Shown here one piece after another: positions 1-12,700 of a stretch of DNA of 64,000 bases. The DNA is from Zizania palustris (Eukaryota; Streptophyta; Magnoliopsida; Poales; Poaceae). The translations under genes were made by a program, and so were the position numbers. Position 1 is the stretch's first letter, and each line of letters starts with the position of its first letter. The notes beneath the pieces were generated by a model. That model had not been told where the DNA came from, did no database searches, and saw only the letters and a program-made list of their open reading frames with translations. The stretch is taken from positions 5,952,001 to 6,016,000 of the forward strand of contig JAAALK010000283.1 in assembly GCA_019279435.1 (NCBI GenBank), written 5' to 3'.

Positions 1-3000
1 CTATTTTATTACACGAAAATTAAAACAAAAGAAACTAATAAAATAATAAACATGATGAACATCTTCTTTGGGATCGTTTTCTTGACTGGAACAACTACTC
101 AGGACCTCCATCTTCGATGAACTCGTCGTCTAAAAGATTTTGCCAATGGGTATGAGTACAAAAGTACTCAATAAGCCACCGAGAATGCAATAGCAATGCG
201 AGTAGTAATGAAGGAACGATAAGGGTTTAAAGTGCGGAAAAGTATATTTCAAGTTGCAACATTTAGTGTAGTCAAGTTTAATTGTACCGAAAAATAAACA
301 TGAACAATGCTTCATCATCTAACTCGAGGAGCCCAGTTGGCCCTCCTCGCTCAACAGTCGTTATATGCCAACTCATCATGCAACACTCATAAATATAAAC
401 TAACTGCGGGATGTCACGCAACCCTCCCTTGACCGTGGCTCGACTTTTTGAAAAGATTTAGACTCTGATCAGAGGTGTACTATTGTACCCACAAGGCACT
501 CATCCCTGCACACCGTAGTGTGTTTAGATGACCAAAGTCATAGAAACTCATGCCAAAACCTCAGCATGAGATGCTCCAATCCGATAACACTCGCTCTATG
601 TTTCGCCGGCGCGCCAGCGCACTGGACAACATCGCACCCCCTTTTACGCCACGTCGGTACAAGCCACCCGCAAATGTTGTTTGACCCATCTCCAAGTGGT
701 GCCTTGAGTTGGAACACTCCATATCTCAGTTAGGACTTACCCACTATACTTGTGGTTAGTACGGAAGTGTATTGCAATGGATCCCACAGATCGGTCCTTA
801 TAGTGCCCCAAGTGCGACTAACCAATCTCTTCGCTTGTACCCGGAACCTACCATGCTAACATACTAAACCATAACTCTAAGACCGATAGAATTCTAGGGG
901 TTAGAGAATAACGGGGATCATATAATAGAATCCAAATCTCTACAACTTGATTTTATCCTATAACGGTTGCGTCGATACATTGGACACTATCTAATAATAG
1001 TACTATTATGGTGACAAGGAGTTTTAGGCTCAATAGCATGGCTTGGGTTTACACTTCAAGGTCGGGGATCTAAATAAATATAATGTAAGGCTTTTAATTT
1101 GACTAATGCATTTATAACCTATGGGTTTTAGCGATGTTTAAATAAAACTAGGTTCAATGTGCTCAAAAATTATGTTTGGTGACTTGCCTTGATTTCTGAA
1201 TGGAGATGGAGGAACCTTGGGAAATTAGTCCGGCTCCTTGACGGTGTCGTAATCTTTTCGACACACAAAATGAGAATAACAAACAATTGAGAGAAACAAT
1301 AAAAAAACAGTGCAAGCATTCTAATTAAATTGATTAAAGTTGTGGAGAACAAAAGGAGAGATTCCCGGGGATTGAAATTGTGAATTTTGGAGAGAAATGG
1401 AGAGGATAAGAAATTTTAAAGGTTAAGAGCAATTTTGTTTGTTTTATTTTGGATAATAAAGAGTACAAATATATCAATTAAATTGGTTTAAAACGTAGAA
1501 GGCAAGAAGATAAATGTTCTGAAATTTAAATAAAAAATTTTAGAGTTAATACTAAGGAGCTATGAATTTTTGAAGTTTGAATATATTATTCTCAAATTAT
1601 CTTTGAATTCTAACAATATAAAATTTTATTATAAACATATAAATTTTATTGGATGAATATGAAGAGAATAAAAAGATAAACTCTATAAAATTAGAATGGT
1701 TAAATTTGGAGTTATTTTGAAGAAGATATGAATTTTTTGAAGTTTTAAACAATTTTCTGAATTTTTTATTCAAAATGAAACAACCTCTGGTCCACGGTGA
1801 ACCAGCACACTGTGCGCGTGAACCGGACGAACCAGGGCCATCGGATCACGATCGGACGCACGCGGGCGAGGCAGGAGGCTTAAGTGAAAATGGACGGCCA
1901 TGATTAAATCATGTCAAACCGGTACAGATCGACGGCAGCGATTGCGGGGGGGGGGGGATTCAACGGGGTCTAACCGTATCTGGGTGCTCCAATCTGAGAT
2001 CTAATCTAGGCCACATGTTACAGATCAAGCGGTCTAGATCAAGTCCGACACAGCACGTGGTAAAAACCACTCGGTCATCTTCTCCGGCAACGACAGTGCA
2101 CGACGACGAACACAATGGCGGAGGTGATGTCCGGGGGCCGGAATTAAGGGAGAAAACGGAACCAGAAAAGCATGGGGGTTAGTTTGGTACCGGAGAGAGG
2201 GCTGGGGATGGCTGGTCGAGGCCGGCGACGAGCAAGGGCGGCAGCGTTGCTTTGTGTTGCTGGTAGGGAGGGTGCTCCGGCGGTCTTCGGGTGGATCGAA
2301 GGCGTGGCCAAGGTCGGGTAGGCGTCGGGGATCACAATGGGGATGTCGGTGAGGCGGGTGGTGGTCTCCGACGACGGCGAGCTGCGGCTGGAGGTGAAGC
2401 AGAGGCGGTGGCGTTTTTGGGCTTGGTGTGGCTCGAGATTGTGGGGCTGAGGGATCTCTAGACGCAGGGTACAGTGGAGGAGGGGGCTTTATATGGGTCG
2501 CCGACGGGACTAAATGGGCGCAATCGGGGGGAAGCCGAGAGCAAAAGCTCTTTAATGCCGGCGAGCTTGGGGTGCACAGGGATACATCGAACTGGGACGG
2601 AATCAGGAAGGTTTTAATGGGGAAAACAGTCACTGGAGATTGGGGATCATTAATCTAGGCTCAATTTGAGGGGAGGAGGTCGGTGGCAGCGGATTGGTAG
2701 GGCTAGGGTTTCGGCCGGTGAGGGGGGAAGGGACTTGGGGGCAATTCCTGCGGGGAAGACGAAGCTGACGGGTTGGCCACGACAGTCAGTGGGCACGAGC
2801 GAGGATGAGAGTGAGCCAGACGGCACCGACAGGTGGGGCGTACGTGCGGGAGAGAGGAGCAGGGCTGACAGGTGGGTCAAGGCGGAGCACGGGTGCGGGC
2901 GCGCACGAGATGGAGAGGCTGACAGGTGGGGGCCAGGTGCCAGTGGGTCACGAGAGAGGGGTTGGGCTGGGCCGGCTTGGAGAGAGGGAAAGGAGGGAAG

Positions 3001-3449
3001 CGGCCCATTAAAATTTAAAATACTTTTTCCAATTAAAATAATTCCTATAATTCATTTATAAAATATGATCTGTCAGCAGAGTTTATAAAATTTTGTAAAA
3101 ATTCTCAAAAATATATTTTGGCCTTATGAATCTAACATAATTTTCTCACATCGAAATTTGAATTATTTCTTCATGTTTTAATTTATTTGGACATTTTCAG
3201 TTTAATCAAAAATCACAAATAATCCCTTTTCCCGAGAAAATATTTTTTTCTAAAATTTTTATTTGGAGGCCTCTTTTGGTTCAAACATAATTAATTGACT
3301 TTAGTCAAATAAAACTTTTTATTACTTTATTTTATTTTTCCTTAAGGTTTTCCAATTAATTCAACCATTTTATTATCCAAACTTAATTTATTCATTTAAA
3401 AAGTATATTTTCTCCAATTTATTTAATTTGGAAAATTTAGGGTGTTACA
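1..3449 (-). repeat. LTR of a Tekay/Del-like gypsy element, cut by the window edge
   Basis: The stretch aligns end to end with the LTRs at 9739-13045, 18660-22019 and 43230-46622. Shared landmarks in the same order are the wording around 'gggtatgagtacaaaa', the 'actctgatcagag' block, the 'agcatggcttgggtt' block, a GC-rich segment with 'gacaggtggg' repeats, and the end 'gggtgttaca'. By comparison about 110 bases of its start lie left of the window. The family reads on the minus strand. The bases after 3449 are not the family's internal sequence, so this is either the outer edge of an element lying to the left or a solo LTR. It is more diverged than the other copies and carries a run of 13 G near 1945-1958. 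ORFs inside it have biased composition and I do not call them genes. Confidence 0.85.
2487..2493 (-). promoter_or_regulatory. Probable LTR TATA box
   Basis: On the minus strand this reads TATAAAG, at the place where the related LTRs carry TATTTAAA. It is the expected core promoter of the LTR. Position and composition are the only evidence. Confidence 0.45.
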
Positions 3450-4699
3450 ACAGTCCTAGTCGATAAATCGGTTAGCATAGCGATAGCCGATTTGTCGGTG
3501 TGGGAGATGGAAGAAGTTGGCTGCCTATCCGTGAGGGCTTGGGATGGCGACTTGGTTGTAGTATCGAACAACAGAATCAAACTAATTAGTGGTGAACAGC
3601 CCAAGCTCACCCTTTGAAAGCGACATGGATGAAACAGAAGGTGAACTTGGTCAAGGCATCGCCGCAACCAATGAGCTACAAGAAGTAGACATCGGGCTCA
3701 GCGACAGACTGAGGCCAACCTTTGATTAAGACAATTGATCGTAAATACATCAGCTCCCGAATTCACAATAATTTGCCAAATACATGGAATGGATACCCAA
3801 TGATGTGCCAATGCGAAAGATGAACGAAGAGCCTAAAAAACAATACGCAAGACGACCAATACCTATGGTATCGCATTGAGACGGTCAATGCTAAAGCATC
3901 GCCCTTAGACACAAAAAACTTAGGATCAATTTTGAGGATTCAAAGATAAATACATTTGCAAAGGCATGTTTCACGTTATAAGTCAAAAGGCCCTACACAA
4001 AGTTACAAGAGAGCCTGTCGGGTAGCTTCAATCGCTCTCAGCCCAACCGCATCCACGGTCCAAAGGATGCCCTAGTCTTCGACATCTAAACTATCGACAT
4101 CTTAAAGGGTGTGGCATTGATGCCGCACGTGGCAAACGACACCGACGAGCCCGCACTTTTGGTTCTTGGCTCAGGCTGAGAAGAAGGACACAACACCTTC
4201 CTTCTCAGAGATCTTCATCCGGACTCCCTCTAGCTTCGCCTCCAGATAGGCCTCCTCTACCCATAGTCAATCAAGATCATGCGACGCGGCCGATGATCTA
4301 AGACTGCCTCACACTTACCCACTTTGTGGGAATAGAGGCACTAGTCCCCAAGTTTGTAGTAGCCTATATTGGCTCATATTGTATTGGTTGGCCGCTGGTG
4401 CTCACCAGGGGAGCATCAAGGTCATCCTGCCATGAGAAGAAAAGTTAGTCAGAGGAAGATAGGCGACAGAATCAAATGAAAGAACGAGTCAAAGTATCCA
4501 CCTCGGGCCATGCGTCAGCATTGCTTGGGTGAATCCTTTCCCGATAAATCAATGAGGAACGATTGAAGATGTGCTATTTCAGTTCGCCCCATCATCAACA
4601 AAAAACGACGGAGGACGCTCGATAGACTGTCTAGGAAACAAGGTCACCAGCGAGGATCCCACATATCATATGGGAGAGGCGGTCCCTCTCCAAGGCATC
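3450..4699. other. Sequence downstream of the PMD gene, no gene recognised
   Basis: It lies between the edge LTR and the C-terminal fragment of the PMD gene. Minus-strand translation gives short open stretches separated by stops, and no domain I recognise. It may be the 3' part of the PMD transcription unit or the rest of the mobile element that carried it. The five bases ACAGT at 3450-3454 would be the TSD of the edge LTR, but the partner is not visible. Confidence 0.4.
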
Positions 4700-5072
4700 C
4701 TAGACCTTCCCATGAGTTCGAATTTGATCGACAAAGAAGAGATAGGGTGGGAGTTGATCGAAGCCCAATTGCTTCGTAGACACCGATGGGTCGTAGAACT
4801 CGTAGGAATCCTGCCAAGAACACACACCAGTGAAATTGATAGGGAGCAAGCAAGGAAAAGTTTTGGCCACAAAGATACAGAGGGATCCTTCATCATGGGA
4901 TACATCAGGCAGAGTTAGCCGATGAGGATATTTGTACTCCAAGTAATACCCGAAAGGGTACCAAATGATCCGATCGGAGAACCTGAGGTAAAAACTTTTG
5001 AAGCAGGCGGCCAAATCTGCATTATACAAAGTAAAAAAGGAGAAACATGTCTCCGCTTTTCCCAAGGAAGAG
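4700..5072 (-). pseudogene. Plant mobile domain (PMD) protein, C-terminal part
   Basis: The open minus-strand frame entering from 5072 has features of plant-mobile-domain/aminotransferase-like proteins (Pfam PF10536): aromatic-rich text with FYLRFSDRIIWYPFGYY, then the closing block STKQLGFDQLPP before a stop near 4700. The matching N-terminal part lies at 34522-35500. The two pieces are separated by element E, and AAGAG is duplicated at 5068-5072 and 34517-34521. PMD proteins occur in silencing-related host genes and, more often in grasses, inside transposons. This copy has been cut in two and cannot be functional. Whether it was a host or transposon-borne gene cannot be settled here. Confidence 0.65.
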
Positions 5073-5327
5073 TGTTGGGGGAATAAGTTTTCCCTTGAAT
5101 AGGGGCCAAATGACGTCAGCCTCCGATAGCCTTCGACCCGGAGCCAAACATTATCGAAGCATGGTGAAGTAATTTCTAAGTTCCAAGGTCCTTTTCGGAG
5201 CCCCCTAGAGTGAGGTTTCTGAACCCCTTCTAAGCCCTCCGGAGTGAAACCCCTTCGGAGCCCTCTAGAGCGAAGCCCCCAAGATCCCCATGAAGTTTGC
5301 CTGAAGCCAAGTCTCAAGCTAGCTTCG

Positions 5328-5396
5328 GAGTTAACCTTCGAGCCTTGTTCGGAGTTAACCTCCGAGCCTTGTTCAGAGTTAACCTTCGAGATACTT
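5328..5396 (+). repeat. Short tandem repeat inside the E LTR
   Basis: A unit of about 24 bases, built on 'gagttaacctccgagcc', occurs three times in a row. The right LTR has the same array at about 33830-33896, so it predates the insertion of E. Confidence 0.75.
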
Positions 5397-5783
5397 TCGA
5401 AGCTCCTCAGAGCCAGTCTCCGGACCTTTTCCAGCCAATTCAAAGCTAAGTCTCCGAGAACCCAGTTCGGAGTTCAGTCCGGAGTATACTTCGAAGCCCA
5501 CTTTGGAGTGTACTTCGAAGCCTTCCTTGCGGCCTCCGCCTGAAGAGCTCCGGCCCCTCCTCCGAACCCAGAAAATATCTCCACCCCGCTACAGTGTAGA
5601 AGTCATACCAGGGGCCCCTCTGCCCCTAGTATGTCGTTTAGCTGGTCAAGAAGTGACGTTTATCTGACATGTCTATAAAGCTGTAAAGCACTTTGTACAG
5701 TAGACTAGTCCTTTTCCCTTTTTACCCCTATAAGCCTATGACTTATAGAGGGCATTTTGGTCTTTTCCTTTGGCCTGCGTGCC

Positions 5784-5790
5784 TATAAAA
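5784..5790 (+). promoter_or_regulatory. Element E LTR TATA box
   Basis: TATAAAA stands in 'gcctataaaagcaggg', about 250 bases before the LTR end. The same motif is kept in the right LTR at about 34264-34270. It is the expected core promoter of the element. Confidence 0.7.
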
Positions 5791-6036
5791 GCAGGGCCAA
5801 ACCCCTTGTAACAGGTTAGCTTCTCCAAGGCCATGAAACCCCGGAACTCACTACACTACACCGAGGCATACTATGCCAAATCCACCACAAATTGGTCGTA
5901 GGGCTATTATCCCTTAGGAGAGGTCTGAACCAGTATAAATCTTTTATCCCTTTGAGAGAACCCTTCGAGGTTCATTTTACACACCATATACACACATACA
6001 AAACCTGTGTTGTAGCTAACACAATTGCTACAACAG

Positions 6037-6058
6037 TTGGCACCGTCCGTGGGGACCT
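6037..6058 (+). promoter_or_regulatory. Element E primer-binding site
   Basis: Directly after the left LTR comes 'ttggcaccgtccgtgggga', a form typical of primer-binding sites in plant gypsy elements of the Tat group. I do not assign the tRNA. It fixes the plus-strand reading of E. Confidence 0.65.
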
Positions 6059-7726
6059 TAGTCCTAAAAGCTAAGTTCTCTGCCACTGTCTGCAATTCAA
6101 AGTGCGCTTGAGGGGGAGCTTCGAAGTTTTCTTGCTTCGCGCACCCTCCGGCAAGGGGCTTCGGGTGCAGTTAGAAGGCCTTCTTCGCCTTCCTCCATCC
6201 TTCGTGCTTCGGAGCTCACCCTCCAACAAGGGGCTTCGCTTCGCGTGTCGAAGGCCGTCAAAGCCCTAGAGTCTACGAGCCAAGTTTTCACCCACTTTAC
6301 GAGGTATGTACACAGTCCGAAGTACTACTTCGATGTACAATTTTGCAATTACTTTAGTATGGAACCGAAGCCCTACTTCGCCTAAAACGCGAAGCTTTGC
6401 TTCGACTTTAAAGCAAAAATTTGTTCAATCTTATTTAAAAATCGAAGCTTTGCTTCGCTTTACAAAATCCGGAGTACCCCTCCAAAGGCTACACAGTGCC
6501 TCCGGGCCCGTAGCAGTGGGCTAAAGGACTCCGAGCCACTAGCCCGATGCGTCCAAGGACTCCAGGTCATCGACCTGATGCGTCTGGGATACGAAGGCCA
6601 CCGGCTTAACGTATCCCAGAATCCCGAGATCCATTCTCGGTATTCAGAGTCGAAGGTGGCTCAGAGCGAAGGCATTTCACAATCACAGGTTCAGTGAATC
6701 CACACCAATTATCCATTCTCAGTACAGAATCAAACTCCGAAGCCTTGCTTCGCTATCTAAACACACTTCGAAGCCTTGCTTCCCGTGTCAATCTAATCTA
6801 AACACTAAGCATCTCTAAGTCATACTTCGCTTAAAATCTAAGTGCATTTCGGAGCCTTGCTCACGTACAGCGTCCAAATCCAAGCATGCCAAAGCATGCT
6901 TCGCTTAATTTGGCTACGCTAAATCCTTGCTTCGCTCCAAGTTAATGCGTTCGAAACCCAAAAGAGGCCTTCGTCCGATGCGATATAAGCGTCCGAAGCC
7001 GCCAAAAAGGCACACCCCTTCGCATTTTTAATTGCCCGCACCAGCAATGACTAAGTCCTTATCTTCCACGAGCAAGGGGGGAAGTATGTATGCGAAGTGT
7101 GCGAATGTAATGTGCAGTACAAGTGTGACAAGCTAAAACGTTCGAAGTCATCAAACTATGTGAAGCATGCAGACGAAGTATGCAAATATAACAAATTCCA
7201 TTCATTGAATGATAATTGAGAAGTGTGTTACAAATATACTTAGAAAACAATATTATGAGTAGTCTGTGTCGAAGCCTAAGAAAAAGTGAGTTCGAGGCCC
7301 CAACCCTCGCTTGCCCTTCTTTCGGCCAGGGCCTCCTCGGCTTGACGAAGCCTCGTCGGAGCCTGCTCTCCCATGTCCGGTTCGTCCATGCCCCGAAGCC
7401 CGCAGACCTCGTCTTCCACTTTGCAGGTTTGTCCAAGTCTGCGAGGCGGGCGGTGCCGTGTCGAAGGCAGAGAAGTCTAAGGCTTCATCGCCTGCCAAGG
7501 CCATTCGCGAAGGTTGTACCCCCTCACTACGTGAGTCTGCTGCGAACAGCTTATGTCTGGTGATGAGGAAGAACTCCGAAGGGGCTTCGTCTTCATGGTA
7601 GCCAGCAGCTCCTGGGCTACTTTTGGGATGGCTTCGCCGTTAGGCCTCCTCGGAAGTTTAAACCGAGGGGGGCCTTCGGACCTAGCTACCTCGAGGACCA
7701 CCCATAATTGGCGAAGTTCTTCAGAG
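6059..7726. other. Element E 5' internal region, no gag recognised
   Basis: About 1.7 kb between the primer-binding site and the insertion point of D. It is full of imperfect short repeats of the form 'cgaagccttgcttcgc' (6370-7000), many of them inverted and able to form small hairpins. No frame on either strand shows a retroelement domain. A minus-strand open stretch at 7477-7726 is unplaced: it may be a remnant of an antisense transcription unit. I do not call it a gene. Confidence 0.5.
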
Positions 7727-8419
7727 TGTTGACACGAAAACATGCCCCCGCACTTGGGTCAGTTCGATGATCCAAAAGTGCACGGATACTTAGGGACAAG
7801 CCTAAGCGTGACGTGGCACCGACGTCGCGTTCCGACTACCCTTAATAGTGATAAGGGGGTGGAGTCGCCAGGCAACCAGATTACACAAAATAATCCAATT
7901 AGCCGAAAGAAATAAATTAAACAGAATAAAATAAACAAACCAGTCGGAGCCCCGCCTGGTTTGAAGTCTGATGCGAAGGGGTCACCGAAGTGTACCTTCG
8001 GCGTCTGGTGTGAAGTGCTCCGCCGAAGGGTGCTTCGGCGTTCGGACTGATCCGGCCGAAGGTGGACTCCGAACGGATCTGGACGCAATGATCACCTCCG
8101 AATAGCAGGGTTCGGCGTTCGATCTCCGATACAACAAACTACGGAATAATGACGCGAGGGCCACACACGAGTGCAACTTCATCCAGTGCGGAGTATGGTC
8201 ATGGCGAAGCCCGTTGTGACGAAGTATGCTGGCGAAGCCTGTTGCCGAAGCCTGCAATCCCGCCGAAGGGTGTCCCGTGGACCTCCGAAACCGATCTCTC
8301 AGCTCCAGACACCTCCGACGAAGTGGCTCCGATCGTGTGAACCTGCAACAGAAGAGTGTGAAGTACCAATTCGGCCTGAGGACCGAATTTTGCTAAGTGT
8401 TGCACTAGTAGTGAAGGTA

Positions 8420-8522
8420 GCAATCTATTACGCAGATTAGCGGATACTTCACAGGCGAAGTAACAAGGCGATAACAATCTATTACGTAGATTAACAGATA
8501 CTTCACAGGCGAAGTAACAAGG
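8420..8522. repeat. Direct duplication of about 54 bp in the D LTR
   Basis: A block running from 'caatctattacg' through 'agatacttcacaggcgaag' and 'taacaagg' occurs twice in tandem. The same duplication is in the right LTR at about 29688-29790, so it was fixed in the family before insertion. Enhancer-like duplications of this kind are common in LTRs; a role here is inference. Confidence 0.8.
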
Positions 8523-8670
8523 ATTACCACTGTTCCTTAGTGGCCGGCGGAGGGCTTCCAGGCAAACCCACGAAGAGGTACAGGAAAGTAAAGGTAAAGT
8601 AAATACGATCAAAGCATGGGCTTTGGTTTGGTTTGAGTTGGGGGGGTTCTCTACGCCGGCCTTGCCTCTC

Positions 8671-8678
8671 TATTTATA
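8671..8678 (-). promoter_or_regulatory. Element D LTR TATA box
   Basis: TATAAATA on the minus strand in 'cctataaatagagagg', conserved in both LTRs. Expected core promoter of D. Confidence 0.7.
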
Positions 8679-9044
8679 GGGGCTTAACTCCTAATCTAAT
8701 CTGCTATTAATCCGGCCAGATAGAGATAGAGATTGAGTTGGGAACGCAAACAACTCTATCTCTGCCGAGGTGGGCTTCGGCCAAGCCCGTCGAGGCCTGC
8801 TCCTCGGGCCGAAGCTTCGGCAGCGTGGGCCTCCGAAGGCTTCCGAAGCTTCAGCAGCGTGGTCCTCCGAAGGCTTCCTGACCGAAGCCCATGGGCTGGC
8901 TAGAGGCTTTCGGAGCCCATAGCTCAATGGACTTCGGCCCTGTAGGGCTTCGGACAGACTCTGGACATGTGTACTTTTGGCCCAAATCACCAAAAATTGA
9001 TATTTTGACAATCTAGCCATTAATGCCATTTTTTGCTATCAACA

Positions 9045-9062
9045 CATGCCCCCTGCCTTTTA
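9045..9062 (-). promoter_or_regulatory. Element D polypurine tract
   Basis: On the minus strand 'aaaaggcagggggcatg' stands directly before the 3' LTR, as expected for the plus-strand DNA primer of an LTR retrotransposon. Confidence 0.7.
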
Positions 9063-9129
9063 GTGAACTAGTGAACTAAAAGCACAACGAGCTGAAGACG
9101 ATACCATTCGTATCGGCTTTTCAACACTT

Positions 9130-9733
9130 TTATGATGTTTGCCATAAACTTGGGAAATACCTTTTCAAGTACCTATCATTCAAAGCTCTTCGAAACCGCT
9201 CTCCCTGCAGGGATTCCAACACGTATGCGTTGCCGGGAGCGATTTCGGCTACCTTAAAAGGACCTTCCCAACTAGGTGACCATTTACCAAACTTGGGACT
9301 CTTCGCGCCTAAGGGTAAAATTGTTTTCCACACTAAATCTCCTATTTGAAACGATTTTGGTCTAACTTTCTTATTGTAGGCTCTAGCTATTCTCTTCTTG
9401 TCCATTTCTACGGCTTCTAAAGCCCTTAGTCTCTTATCGGTCACTTCCTCTAGATTATCCTTTAGAAGAGTTTCATACTCGTCGACCGATAAGCCATCTT
9501 GCTTTAACACTCTCAAGGAGCCAAGATCTACCTCTATGGGCAGAACGGCTTCTTGTCCATATACCAATTCATATGGACTGACTTTAGTAGCACCGTGTTT
9601 CGCAATCCTACAGGCCCATAACGCCTCGGAAAGCACTTCATGCCACCTTTTAGGAAACTCTTCAATTTTCTTTTTAATGAGCTTAATCACGGTTTTATTA
9701 CTAGACTCGGCCTGACCATTGGCCTGAGCATAG
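9130..9733 (-). pseudogene. Element D integrase, C-terminal half
   Basis: An uninterrupted minus-strand frame carries the end of a retroviral-type integrase core, including the NGQAESSNK motif that holds the third catalytic acid (Glu), followed by the LWACRIAKHGATKVSPYELVYG block and a C-terminal GPFKV..I.PGNAYVLE segment of the kind found in plant gypsy integrases. The first two catalytic Asp lie on the far side of element A at 22020-22485, so the active site is physically split by 12.3 kb. This half has no stop of its own, which suggests the A insertion was not long ago. Confidence 0.9.
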
Positions 9734-9738
9734 TAAGG

Positions 9739-12700
9739 TGTGAGGCCCCGATATACCGAAATCAAGACATTGTTGAATTTCCATAGAAAAACAATAATAC
9801 AAGAGGTTCATCATGCGACAACGTACATACGACAATATCCATGGTACGCAGACCACATTTATTACATCAGGGTTTCAATTAAAACGATAACAATAAAAAT
9901 AGTTAAACTGCATGACGAACGTCTTCTTCAGGATTTTTCTTCTTGACTGGGTCGCTACTCCAGACCATCCTCATAGTAGACATCCTCTCTGGGGTCCAAC
10001 AGGTATGAGTACAAAAAGTACTCAACAAGCCACCGCAAATGCAAGTAATAATGCAAGGTAATAACAATGGAAGGATCATGGCTCAAAGTGCGGAAAAGTA
10101 CATTTTCAATTATTGCATTTAGTGTAATCAAATTTTTATCATGCGGAAATATAAACATGAACATCAATAACATCATCTAACTCGAGGAGTACGTTTTACC
10201 TCCTCGCACAACAGTCCTTACATGTCAACCAACATGCACATCCATATTCAAGTAATCTAACTGTGGGATGTCACGCAACCCGCCCTTGACCGTGGGCACG
10301 GCTTTTCGAAAAGATTTAATACTCTGATCAGAGATGTACTACTATACCCACAAGGCACGCACTCATCCCAAACGAGATGACCCATACCATGGGAACTCGT
10401 GCCAAAACCTCAGCATGAAATGCTCCAAGCGATAACCACGCGCTCTAGGTTTCGCCGGCGCGCCGGGCCACATCCCGGCTAACGTCACACCCCCTTTTGC
10501 GCCAAATTGGTACAAGCCACCCGCAGGTGCTGCTTGACCCATCTGCAAATGGTGGCCTCGGTTTGGAACAATCCATACCTCAGTTAGGACTTACCCACTA
10601 GACTTGTGGTTAGTACGGAAGTGTATTGCAACGGATCCCTCAAACCGGTCCTTATAGTGCCCCGGGTGCTACCGACCAATGCCCTAGCTTGCACCCGGAA
10701 CCCACCATGCATTCACTCACAACCACTACTCCAACATCGACAGAATTCCATAGATAAGAAACAATGGGGATCATATAGTCGAACCATGTACTACGACTCA
10801 TTTTTATCCTATAGCGATCGTGTCGATACATTGGACACTAGCTAATAACATTTATCATAGGGTGACAAGGAGTTTAGGCTAGAGAGCATGGCTTGGGTTG
10901 CACATCAAGGTCGAGGGATCCTAAATAAATATATTGTAAGGGTTCATTTGACTAATGCATGTATAACCTATGTGTTTTAGCGATAGTTTAATCAAACATG
11001 GGTTCAATATGCTCAAAAGATTGGTTTGGTGACTTGCCTTGTTCAGCGAAGGGTGAGGGAGGGACTTCCGGGAAATATTCCGGCTCCTCGACGGCGTCGT
11101 AGTCTTTCCAATATAATAAGGTAAAATAAAATGAACACAACATTCAATCAAACAATATAGCATTACATGGCAAGCACATAGGTTAAAGTTGGATTAAAAA
11201 TAAATTAAGTGGTTAAGGTTCTGAAATTTATTTCATAAATAATTTTAAAGGAATTAAAATGAAAAGTTGTCTTTCATAAAAGGGATTCTTAAGTGTGAAT
11301 AATCCCATTTTAAGTTTTCTAATTAATTTAAAATGAATGGTTCAGAGAAAACTTAGTGGTTTTAGTATACAAACAGAAAGGAATAAATATAAATTTTACT
11401 GAATTTTAAATAGTTGAATTTATATTTTTAACCTAAGGGTATTTGAATGTCCATTTAAATTATCATGAAAAAGTCTAAAGTAACATATTGTTTTTATTGA
11501 ACTAATGTGGAGAGAATAATATTATGAATTTTCTGAAATTGAAATGGCAATTTTTAGAGTTCAAATGCGCCAGATATGAATTTTACAAGTTTAAAAGCAT
11601 TTCTGGAATTCATTTTCAAATTTTAAATCCCTCGGGTCCGCGGTGAGTCAGGCCCACGGTGAACCCGCGCATTGTGCGCGTGGTCCGCCCCAATCTGGGT
11701 CGTTGGATCCAGATCCAACGTGCACAGGCGAGGCGGGGCGCTTAAGTGATAACGGACAGCCAGGATTAAAACGCGCGAAAGGGTACCACGTGGACACACG
11801 AGATCGATCGCGGGTTTTGAATGGAAATGAACGCGTGAGATTAAAACGTACCGCTTTGACCAGATCCGACGGTGTGGATTACATCGCGTACGTGGGCTCA
11901 CATGCGTCGTTCGATCGCGATCGCACGGTCGGGATTAGATCCGACACAGCACGGCACTCGACCCGTGCCGGTCATCTTCCCCGACGACGGCGAGCGGGCC
12001 AGGGGCCACGGCGAGCGACAGCGGCCCTAGCTAAGCCTAGAAATGGAAAGAGGACACTATGGCGGTCATGACGGTACCTTAGGCGAGGCGAGGGGTCGAC
12101 GGAGCGCGGTCGGCGGTGAGGGTAGACGCGATGTAGGGGCGGTCCTTGCGGTCGCAGAGGTGCGGTCGACGAGGACGGAGGGGGACTCCGGCGACGGCGA
12201 TCGACGGCTGGAGGGCGGGCGGCGGTGTTACGCTAAAAACCGAATGGAGGGCGTTCTGATCATGCTCGAGGCGAGTGGGCATAGGGGATCGAGTGCGGGT
12301 GGCCAGGGGGTTTAAATAGGCATGCCGGCGAGGTTTAACGGGTGTCACATGCAAGGAAAGCCGAGGAGGGCTTTACTCACCGGCAAAGGCGCGGCCATGC
12401 GCGTGAATGCGATCCAGAGGCTTAAACACGCGCCTTAACGCGCTTAATTGACCGGCGGGCCTCGGGGAATTCAATGCCGGGGTCGGTTGAATGGGAGGGG
12501 GAGCCGGTGAGCGGATCCGAGGCGAGGTTCTCGGCCGACGGGATTAGGGGGGTTGGCATGAGGTTGATGACGAAGCTGATAGGCGGGGGCCACTGGCCAG
12601 CGGGCGCGGAGGCGCGAGGGAGCGAGCTGACGGGTGGGGCCGGGGTGTCGGGCGCGCGCGCGAAGAGGGGAGGGCTCACTGACAGGCGGGACCCGGGTGT

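Larger units (their letters stand above)
5073..6036 (+). repeat. Element E left (5') LTR
   Basis: It is 964 bp, starts TGTTGGGGG and ends CTACAACA. The right copy is 940 bp. The 24-base difference is an extra unit near 5487-5515 that repeats 'gagt.tacttcgaagcc', present twice here and once in the right LTR. The LTR is dense in CTTCGG/CCGAAG-type words. Confidence 0.9.
7727..9044 (-). repeat. Element D left (3') LTR
   Basis: Same length as its partner at 28994-30311. The minus-strand TATA box TATAAATA lies at 8671-8678 (partner 29938-29945). The sequence is rich in CCGAAG and CTTCGG words. Confidence 0.92.

Noticed and set aside
2034..2633. 199-codon minus-strand ORF in the edge LTR
   Set aside because: Pro/Ser-rich text in GC-rich LTR DNA, not kept in sequence in the other family LTRs; looks like an open frame caused by composition.
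4571..4918. 115-codon plus-strand ORF
   Set aside because: It lies opposite the PMD C-terminal frame, which has recognisable family text; the plus-strand text does not.
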